Assembly: GCA_016791325.1 (NCBI GenBank)
Contig: JAEUMU010000094.1
Location: 1-10,789, forward strand
Direction: 5' to 3'
Length of the DNA stretch: 10,789 nt
Source of the DNA: Hyphomonadaceae bacterium
GTDB taxonomy: Bacteria; Pseudomonadota; Alphaproteobacteria; Caulobacterales; Aquidulcibacteraceae
Shown one piece after another: positions 1 through 5,806 of this stretch. Each line of letters starts with the position of its first letter. Within the stretch, counting starts at the first letter, position 1. The notes beneath the pieces are model-generated. The model was given only the letters and a program-made list of their open reading frames with translations, had not been told where the DNA came from and did not search any database. A program made the position numbers and the translations under genes.

Positions 1-736
1 CCACGCTCTCGGGCAGCGGCTGGGGATCGGTCGTGGCTTTCTTGATCTTCTGGAGGATGGCTTCCGCATCGTCCGTCATGTTGATGCGCGTCATGTCGGA
101 CGGATCGGACTTGGACATCTTCTTCGTGCCGTCACGCAGGCTCATGATGCGCGCGCCGGGGCCTTGGATCAGCGGTTCCGGCAGGGGGAAAAAGGCCGGC
201 ACGTTATAGTCATTGTTGAACTTCTGCGCGATGTCGCGCGAGAGTTCGAGGTGCTGCTTCTGATCCTCGCCGACGGGAACGTGCGTGGCTTTGTAGAGCA
301 GAATATCCGCCGCTTGCAGCACAGGATAGGCGAAAAGGCCGACGCTGGAGCGTTCGGCATGCTTGCCGGCCTTATCCTTGAACTGCGTCATCCGTTCGAG
401 CCAGCCCATGCGGGCCACGCAGTTGAAGATCCAGGCGAGCTCGGCGTGTTCGCGCACGGCCGACTGCACGAAGATGATTGAGCGCTTGGGATCGACGCCA
501 GCGGCGAGATAAGCCGCGGCGACCTCGCGCGTGCGCGCCGCCAAGCTGGCGGGATCGGCGTCAGCGGTGATGGCGTGCAAATCGACGACGCAATAGATGC
601 ACTCGTTCTGATCCTGCAGCTTCACCCATTTCTGCAGCGCGCCGAGGTAATTGCCCAGATGCAGGCCGTTAGTGGGCTGCATACCGGAAAACACGCGGGT
701 TGGGCCCTGATATTGGGGCGGGACGGCGTCAGTCAT
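1..736 (-). CDS. trpS: Tryptophanyl-tRNA synthetase, N-terminal 245 codons (partial)
   Basis: This cytoplasmic class I aminoacyl-tRNA synthetase activates tryptophan with ATP and charges tRNA-Trp. The frame stays open from the ATG at 734-736 to the left window edge, so the C-terminal part is missing; the family is usually about 330-350 residues, so roughly 100 are absent. Visible motifs are the HIGH-type ATP site ([15 protein letters not shown] at residues 26-29), the segment [12 protein letters not shown], the run TQFKDK, the conserved stretch [18 protein letters not shown], and KMSKS at residues 206-210. The ATG is supported by a GGAG Shine-Dalgarno six bases upstream. It lies downstream of murJ on the same strand, 106 bases away, and may be the last gene of a glnD-murJ-trpS unit. 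The identity is firm; nothing in the visible part looks broken. Confidence 0.97.
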   Translation of the reverse strand, partial: MTDAVPPQYQGPTRVFSGMQPTNGLHLGNYLGALQKWVKLQDQNECIYCVVDLHAITADADPASLAARTREVAAAYLAAGVDPKRSIIFVQSAVREHAELAWIFNCVARMGWLERMTQFKDKAGKHAERSSVGLFAYPVLQAADILLYKATHVPVGEDQKQHLELSRDIAQKFNNDYNVPAFFPLPEPLIQGPGARIMSLRDGTKKMSKSDPSDMTRINMTDDAEAILQKIKKATTDPQPLPESV

Positions 737-742
737 GGAAGG

Positions 743-746
743 CTCC
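743..746 (-). promoter_or_regulatory. Ribosome binding site of trpS
   Basis: On the minus strand GGAG lies six bases before the ATG at 736. It fixes the trpS start and sits immediately beside one arm of the inverted repeat at 748-760. Confidence 0.6.
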
Positions 747-747
747 G

Positions 748-827
748 GAACGTGAGAACGTGAGGCGCGGGCGCGCGCAAACGGCGCGGGCTAGGCCCGC
801 CATCGCCAGGAGTGCGTTCTCGTGTTC
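748..827. repeat. Nested inverted repeats in the murJ-trpS gap
   Basis: The 106-base gap holds two nested dyads. The outer arms are GAACGTGAGAAC (748-759, the start of a tandem 8-mer GAACGTGA repeated at 748-755 and 756-763) and GTTCTCGTGTTC (816-827). They pair at 10 of 12 positions. Read as plus-strand RNA the two remaining pairs are G-U wobbles, but in the trpS transcript they become A-C mismatches, giving a 4 + 6 bp stem. The inner dyad is GCGGGC-TAG-GCCCGC (786-800), a 6-bp GC stem with a three-base loop. No T-run follows the inner stem on the minus strand, so an ordinary intrinsic terminator is not supported. The outer arm abuts the trpS ribosome binding site, so a leader structure or a DNA operator is possible; the role is unknown. 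Confidence 0.45.
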
Positions 828-842
828 ATGCGCGGGCTTGTA

Positions 843-2447
843 TCAGCCGTCCAGCCCCGGCGGCAAGGCGCCACCCCCCGCAGGCGCGCCGCGCTCACGC
901 CGGAAGGCGGCGCGCACTTCGCCGATGGTGACGGCGCCGCTGAGGAACAGGAGCACGAAATAGCTCGTCCCGCCGCCTAAAATCAGCACGGCGACAGCGA
1001 CCTCTTTCGAGCCCAGGATCGATTCAAGCCAAGCGCGATTGGCCTCGCCTAAAAACAGCGCTACGCCCAGCGCGGCCGAAACCAGCGCGATGCGCAGCAG
1101 CCGCGTGCTGGCCTCGGCGGAAGGCGCGTAGGCGCCACGCCGGACAAGCGCGGCGATCATCATGATGACGTTTACCCAGGCCGCGACCGATGTGGCGATG
1201 GCGAGGCCCGGGAAGCCGGGCACGCCCACGCTTCGCAAACCAAAAAACAGCGCCGCACCCAAGGCGATGTTGATGCCCATGGAAATCAGCGCAAAGCGCA
1301 TCGGCGTTTTGGTATCCTCACGCGAGAAGAAGGCGGGCGCGTAAATCTTCGCCAACACGAACGCGGGCACGCCCCAGCCATAGTGAAACAGCGCCATGGC
1401 GCAATTGCGCGCATCTTCGGCCGTGAACGCCCCGCGCGCGAACAGGCCCTCCAGTAAATAGGCTGGCGCCGCCATCATCGCGGCCGCTGAAGGCAGCGTG
1501 AACGCCATCGAGAGATTCACCGCCTCATCCAGCGCGCCGCGCGCGCCAGCGTGATCCTCCGCCTGCACCAGCCGCGACAGGCGCGGCAGCATGGCGACGC
1601 CCACCGCCACGCCGATCAAGCCCAGCGGCAATTGGTATAAGCGATCCGCGTAATTCAGCAGCGAAATGGCGCCATCTTCAAAAGAGGCCAGCACCTGACT
1701 GACCATGACATTTATCTGCAGCGCGCCGCCCGCCACCGCCGCAGGCGCAGCCAGCGCGAGCAAGCGGCGTACATTGGGCGTGAGACGCGGCGGCGACGGG
1801 CGCGTGCGTGCGCCGGCGCGTCGCGCCGCCAGCGCCACCCATAGCGCCTGCAACACGCCTGACACGCTGACGGCGATCGCCGCCGCATAGGACGCTTCAA
1901 CCGCATCGTGGCGGAAAAACCAGATGCCCACGAGCAGACAGAGATTGAGCAGCGAAGGCGCCGCAGCGGCCGCGAAAAACCGTCCGCGCGCATTCAGCGC
2001 GCCGGCGAACATGGTGGCGGCGCTGATGGCGACCAGATACGGCATGGTGATCTGCGTCAGCACGGTGGCGAGAGCGAAAATCTCCGGATCGTCGACATAG
2101 CCGGCGAACAGCACGCGATTGATCCATGGCATCAGCAGCATGGCCGCGGCCGTGACGAGGCCGGTGAGCAGAAGCAGCACCGAGAGCGCTTCGCTGGCGA
2201 GGCGATCGGCGGCTTGTTCGCCCTGCTCGGCCAGCGTCTTGGCGTACACCGGCACGAACGCTTGGCTGAAAGCGCCTTCGGCGAACAGACGGCGAAACAG
2301 ATTTGGAAAGCGCAAGGCGGCGTAAAATGCATCGGCCACCGGCCCCGCACCGAGAGCGGCGGCGAACAATAGATCACGCAAGAAGCCAAGCAAGCGCGAA
2401 ACAAGCGTCAGGCCGCCGATCACGGCCGTGTTGCGTGCGAGACTCAT
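843..2447 (-). CDS. murJ: Lipid II flippase MurJ (MviN)
   Basis: This inner-membrane MOP-superfamily flippase moves lipid-linked peptidoglycan precursor (lipid II) from the cytoplasmic to the periplasmic face. The 534-residue product is hydrophobic throughout and should form about 14 membrane helices. Its N-terminus has the family signature: RNTAVIGGLTLVSRLLGFLR, then GAGPVADAF, then FPNLFRRLFAEGAFSQAFVP. Arg18, Arg24, Asp39, Arg52 and Glu57 fall at the numbers I recall for functionally important residues of the E. coli protein, and a membrane Arg (R269 in YADRLYQLPLG) matches E. coli Arg270. The length is slightly above E. coli's 511; the extra residues include a Gly/Pro-rich tail (GAPAGGGALPPG). 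The ATG at 2447 begins right at the conserved N-terminus but has no clear Shine-Dalgarno. It starts 37 bases after the glnD stop, which suggests cotranscription and perhaps translational coupling. Confidence 0.97.
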   Translation of the reverse strand: MSLARNTAVIGGLTLVSRLLGFLRDLLFAAALGAGPVADAFYAALRFPNLFRRLFAEGAFSQAFVPVYAKTLAEQGEQAADRLASEALSVLLLLTGLVTAAAMLLMPWINRVLFAGYVDDPEIFALATVLTQITMPYLVAISAATMFAGALNARGRFFAAAAAPSLLNLCLLVGIWFFRHDAVEASYAAAIAVSVSGVLQALWVALAARRAGARTRPSPPRLTPNVRRLLALAAPAAVAGGALQINVMVSQVLASFEDGAISLLNYADRLYQLPLGLIGVAVGVAMLPRLSRLVQAEDHAGARGALDEAVNLSMAFTLPSAAAMMAAPAYLLEGLFARGAFTAEDARNCAMALFHYGWGVPAFVLAKIYAPAFFSREDTKTPMRFALISMGINIALGAALFFGLRSVGVPGFPGLAIATSVAAWVNVIMMIAALVRRGAYAPSAEASTRLLRIALVSAALGVALFLGEANRAWLESILGSKEVAVAVLILGGGTSYFVLLFLSGAVTIGEVRAAFRRERGAPAGGGALPPGLDG

Positions 2448-2484
2448 GGAGACGGCGACTCAGCTTGGCGAAAGGTGGCCCTTG

Positions 2485-5292
2485 CTAGCGCGCCGTGGAG
2501 GCGCGCGCCACAGCCAAGGGCTGGCGCGCGGGATCGGCGGGGGCGGCGGGCTCGGCGGCGCGCAGCACACCCTCAAGTTTCGCGCGCAAGCTGGAAACGC
2601 GCCGCGGATTGGTGATTTGGCCGCCCCCCTCCTCCTGGACGTAGAACACGTCCCACGCGCGTTCACCCAGGGTTTCGATATGGGCGCTGCTGATGGTGAC
2701 CTTCGACTCGGCGAACACGCGCGAAAGGCCCGCGAGTAGCCCGAGCCGATCGCGCCCCGAAGCCTCTACGACGGTGGCTTCGGGGGTCAGCGCATTATCG
2801 AGGCGCACCCAGGGGTCGATGGCGAAAGCCGAAGAGCGGCGCGACGCCGGACGCGGCGGCGGGGCGGGCACATCTTCCAGCGCGGCGCGGTTGAGGCGTG
2901 TGATCATGGCTTCGAGCGCTTCCGGATCATCGGCGCCGAACGGCTGGCGATCGCTTGTTTGCACGGAGAACACATCGAATGCGGCGCCATCCTTCGTGGT
3001 GTGGACGCGGGCGTTGACGATATCGCCGCCGCACGTGGCGATGGCGGCGGCGAAGCTGGCGAACAGGCCAGGCCGATCGCCTGCATAGACGATAACCTCC
3101 GTTACCGCCTGGACGGGGCGAATGCGCGCGGCGACATGCGGGATGGCGCGGCCCTTGCGCGCCGCCATCACCTCGCGCGCGTGCCAGGCGAGCGCTTCGG
3201 CGTCATGGTTTAGCCAGTAGCCGTCCTCAAGCGCATCGAGCCAGCCGGCCAGATCGTCATCCACGGCAACGTGGCGCAGCAATTCGGTTTTGGCCTCGCG
3301 GGCAAGTTGGGCCAAATGTTCGCGCACGCTTTGTTCATCGGAACGTCCGCCGTGCAGGGCTGCTTCCGTGAGACGATAGAGATCACGCAGCAACTGGCCT
3401 TTCCAGTCATTCCAGACGCTCGGCCCGACGGCGCGAATATCGGCCACGGTGAGAACGAGGAGCAAGCGTAGGCGCTCGACGTTGCCGACGACGGCGGCGA
3501 ACTGCGAAACAGTGCGCGGATCGCCGATGTCGCGCTTCTGGGCCACATCGCTCATCACGAGATGGTTGCCGACGAGCCAGGCGACGAGTTCGACCTCTTC
3601 CGGCGGCAGGCCCAGGCGCTCGCATGCGGCGCGCGCGGATTTGGCGCCTTCGATCTGCTGATCGCCCTCGCCCTTGCCCGTATCGTGCAGCAGCATGGCC
3701 AAATAGAGCGCGCGGCGATTAATGATCTTGGAGAAAATCTCCGTCGATAGCGGGTGCTGGTTCTTGTGCCGCCCTTCTTCGATCTCCGACATCGCGTCGA
3801 TCGCTTGCAGCGTATGCTCATCCACGGTGTAGTGATGGTACATATTGAACTGCATCTGCCCGACGACGCGGCCGAACTCAGGCACGAATTTGCCGAGAAC
3901 GCCGGCTTCGTTCATCAGTCTCAATGCGGCGGGCGGACGCTTCAGCGCGATTGCATCCAGGAAGGCGGCGCGCGTTTCGGGGCGCTTGCGCCAGGCGGGT
4001 GATATGGCGCGGGCGCGCCGCGCCGCCTCGCCGAACGCTTCGGGATGGACATCGAGATTGCGTTGGGCGGCTATGGTGAACAGCCGGATCAGATTGGCGG
4101 GATCACTGAACGCTTGCGGCCCTTCGATATTGAGGCGCCCGGCCTCCAGATAAAAGCCAGGCTCAATCTCAGCGGTGCGCTTGCGCGCGGCGGGCATCAG
4201 CCGCTGCAGGCCGGCGGGCGCGCGCTTGGCCTGATCGGCTTCCAGCTTGGCGCACAAGACGCGCGTCAACGCGCCAACCTCACGCGCGACCAGGAAGTAG
4301 CGCTTCATGAAGCGTTCGACCGCGCTTTGATTGGCGCGCGCGCCATAACCCATGCGAATGGCCAGCTCGGGCTGCAGATCGAACGTGAGGCGCTCTTCGC
4401 CGCGACCGGTGAGGAAATGCAAGTGGCAGCGCACCGTCCAGAGGAATTGCATGGCGCGGCGAAACGCGTTGCGTTCTTCAGCGGAAAACACGCCGGCTTC
4501 GACGTAGGCGTGGGCGGTACCGAAGCCGTAGCAATGCTTCACCAGCCAGAACAGCGTGTGCAAATCGCGGAGGCCGCCCTTCCCTTCCTTCAGGTTGGGC
4601 TCAACCATGTAGCGCGATGCGCCAATGCGGGCGTGGCGTTCATCGCGCTCGCGCAGTTTGGCGGCGATGAAGCCCGCGTGATCGCGATCGACCACCTCCT
4701 TGCGGAAGCGGGTAAGGAATTCTTCGGCCAGCGATTCATCGCCGGCCAGACGGCGGGATTCCAGCAGGGCTGTCTGGATAGTGTGATCTTCGCGGGCGAG
4801 CTTCAGACACTCTTCGATGTTGCGAGAGGAATGGCCGACTTTGAGGCCCATGTCCCACAGCATGTAGAGCATGTACTCAGTGACTTGTTCGGAAAACGGC
4901 GTCGGCTTGTAGGCGCGCAAGAACAGCAGATCGAGATCGGATGACGGCGCTAACTCACCGCGCCCATATCCGCCCACCGCCATGACGGCGAAGCGTTCGC
5001 CCTTGGTGGGGTTGCGCGCGCGGAAAACGTGCGTGGTGGTGTAATCGAACAGCGCTGCGACCACCTCATCGGCTACCGCCGCCAACAGGCGCGCGACCGC
5101 CAGGCCGTGCTCTCCGGACTCCAGGCGCTCCTTGGCGATCATGCGCCCGCGAAACAATGCGCCGTGCAGCAGGCGCAGCACCGTGCCGCGCGCGTTATCA
5201 CCCTCAGCGCTGTAGGCGGCGCTGAGCTGCGCGCGCAGGCGCACGCCATCGACCACGTGTTCGATCCGGGCAGGTTTGAGGCGAGCGGCCAT
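2485..5292 (-). CDS. glnD: Bifunctional PII uridylyltransferase / uridylyl-removing enzyme
   Basis: GlnD is the cytoplasmic glutamine sensor of the nitrogen regulatory cascade: it adds UMP to PII proteins (GlnB/GlnK) when glutamine is low and removes it when glutamine is high. Numbered from the ATG at 5292 (935 residues), the nucleotidyltransferase motif GGYGRGELAPSSDLDL lies at about 107-122 with metal-binding Asp119 and Asp121. The HD domain holds HHYTVDEHTL upstream and LLHDTGKG with His536-Asp537. Two C-terminal ACT domains begin near residues 732 (VIVYAGDRPGLFASF) and 839 (VVEASGRDRLGLLAGL). The frame extends upstream to an ATG at 5340 and a TTG at 5361. I prefer 5292 because recognisable family sequence starts there (MAARLKPARIEHVVDG) and a possible -10 lies upstream of it, but no strong Shine-Dalgarno decides the matter. 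In the HD domain, GDQQIEGA appears where E. coli has GDHSILGA. It is probably the first gene of a unit with murJ. Confidence 0.96.
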   Translation of the reverse strand: MAARLKPARIEHVVDGVRLRAQLSAAYSAEGDNARGTVLRLLHGALFRGRMIAKERLESGEHGLAVARLLAAVADEVVAALFDYTTTHVFRARNPTKGERFAVMAVGGYGRGELAPSSDLDLLFLRAYKPTPFSEQVTEYMLYMLWDMGLKVGHSSRNIEECLKLAREDHTIQTALLESRRLAGDESLAEEFLTRFRKEVVDRDHAGFIAAKLRERDERHARIGASRYMVEPNLKEGKGGLRDLHTLFWLVKHCYGFGTAHAYVEAGVFSAEERNAFRRAMQFLWTVRCHLHFLTGRGEERLTFDLQPELAIRMGYGARANQSAVERFMKRYFLVAREVGALTRVLCAKLEADQAKRAPAGLQRLMPAARKRTAEIEPGFYLEAGRLNIEGPQAFSDPANLIRLFTIAAQRNLDVHPEAFGEAARRARAISPAWRKRPETRAAFLDAIALKRPPAALRLMNEAGVLGKFVPEFGRVVGQMQFNMYHHYTVDEHTLQAIDAMSEIEEGRHKNQHPLSTEIFSKIINRRALYLAMLLHDTGKGEGDQQIEGAKSARAACERLGLPPEEVELVAWLVGNHLVMSDVAQKRDIGDPRTVSQFAAVVGNVERLRLLLVLTVADIRAVGPSVWNDWKGQLLRDLYRLTEAALHGGRSDEQSVREHLAQLAREAKTELLRHVAVDDDLAGWLDALEDGYWLNHDAEALAWHAREVMAARKGRAIPHVAARIRPVQAVTEVIVYAGDRPGLFASFAAAIATCGGDIVNARVHTTKDGAAFDVFSVQTSDRQPFGADDPEALEAMITRLNRAALEDVPAPPPRPASRRSSAFAIDPWVRLDNALTPEATVVEASGRDRLGLLAGLSRVFAESKVTISSAHIETLGERAWDVFYVQEEGGGQITNPRRVSSLRAKLEGVLRAAEPAAPADPARQPLAVARASTAR

Positions 5293-5338
5293 GATTACAA
5301 TTTCATCATCCCCAGGGCCCCGCGCCAGCCCCCGCTGC

Positions 5339-5344
5339 ATTATG
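5339..5344 (-). promoter_or_regulatory. Possible -10 element for glnD
   Basis: On the minus strand the hexamer CATAAT resembles a sigma-70 -10 (TATAAT). It would place transcription start near 5331, about 40 bases before the ATG at 5292, excluding the upstream start codons at 5340 and 5361. No good -35 is visible at 16-18 bases; TTGCCA at 5356-5361 is too close. This is a weak call. Confidence 0.2.
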
Positions 5345-5428
5345 TTGTGACTTCTTGGCAATTCGCAGATCGCAAACTTGCCTCATTTCGCGGGCACAGC
5401 CAAAAGGGAAGCGGGAACTATCGCCCCT

Positions 5429-5432
5429 GGAG
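5429..5432 (+). promoter_or_regulatory. Ribosome binding site of the small membrane-protein gene
   Basis: GGAG (within CTGGAGAG) lies six bases before the ATG at 5439. It selects this ATG over the in-frame TTG at 5355 and the in-frame GTG at 5460, and is the best sign that the small frame is translated. Confidence 0.65.
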
Positions 5433-5438
5433 AGATCG

Positions 5439-5801
5439 ATGCGCGGCAAAGGCAGAACCGTGAAGCTGAACCCGGTCGACGACGCCGATCACCAGGTGCA
5501 CGACCATCCGGCGCGCGCGGGCCTTGAAGCGCTGATGGATCAGAAATTGTTTCTGCAGCGCATCAGAAGCGAACGCGCCTCAGCCTATTGGTTCGCCGCC
5601 TCGCTTTGGGGCGTTTCCGGACTGGTGCTGGGCGCCCTGCTGGGCGGCTTCATGATGTTCCAGGCTTACGTGGGTCTTTCCGATCCGGTGCGCGAAACGC
5701 TGGTGCAGGGCCAGGCCATCGAGGCGGCGCGAACCTCAGTGGATCGCCGCCCCTCGCTGTTGCCCGGCGAGGACCGCCCGGCGCAACCGCAACAGCCGTA
5801 A
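5439..5801 (+). CDS. Small single-pass membrane protein of unknown function
   Basis: I do not recognise this 120-residue protein. Its N-terminal ~48 residues are polar and charged, with several His and Asp (residues 13-23) and a basic patch (RIRSER) just before the membrane. A single hydrophobic segment runs from about residue 49 to 79 (YWFAASLWGVSGLVLGALLG, then GFMMFQAYVG), and a ~40-residue Pro/Arg/Gln-rich tail follows. The membrane segment has a glycine-zipper spacing, Gly61-xxx-Gly65-xxx-Gly69, which in other proteins favours helix packing. By the positive-inside rule the basic side suggests N-terminus in the cytoplasm and tail in the periplasm. There is no cleavable signal peptide. A good ribosome binding site supports the start. 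It is divergent from glnD (146-base gap) and convergent with mutS (5 bases between stops). Translation is probable; function is unassigned, and it could be a helper or sensor subunit or a lineage-specific gene. Confidence 0.75.
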   Translation: MRGKGRTVKLNPVDDADHQVHDHPARAGLEALMDQKLFLQRIRSERASAYWFAASLWGVSGLVLGALLGGFMMFQAYVGLSDPVRETLVQGQAIEAARTSVDRRPSLLPGEDRPAQPQQP

Positions 5802-5806
5802 CACCC

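Noticed and set aside
164..481. A 105-codon plus-strand open frame near the left edge
   Set aside because: It lies opposite trpS, whose conserved motifs ([19 protein letters not shown]) occupy the minus strand here.
748..759. A LexA box (alphaproteobacterial GAAC-N7-GAAC) before trpS
   Set aside because: The half-site spacing is four bases and not seven, and trpS is not an expected SOS gene. It is kept only as an inverted repeat of unknown role.
786..800. An intrinsic terminator between murJ and trpS
   Set aside because: The 6-bp GC hairpin is real but no T-run follows it on the minus strand.
1908..2372. A 154-codon plus-strand open frame antisense to murJ
   Set aside because: Same register effect over the conserved MurJ N-terminus; the product is a charged, low-complexity sequence.
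4045..4944. A 299-codon plus-strand open frame antisense to glnD
   Set aside because: Same codon-register antisense effect; glnD motifs on the minus strand account fully for the region.
5355..5438. An N-terminal extension of the small membrane protein from a TTG at 5355
   Set aside because: The ATG at 5439 has a well-spaced GGAG; the extension would overlap the likely glnD promoter region.
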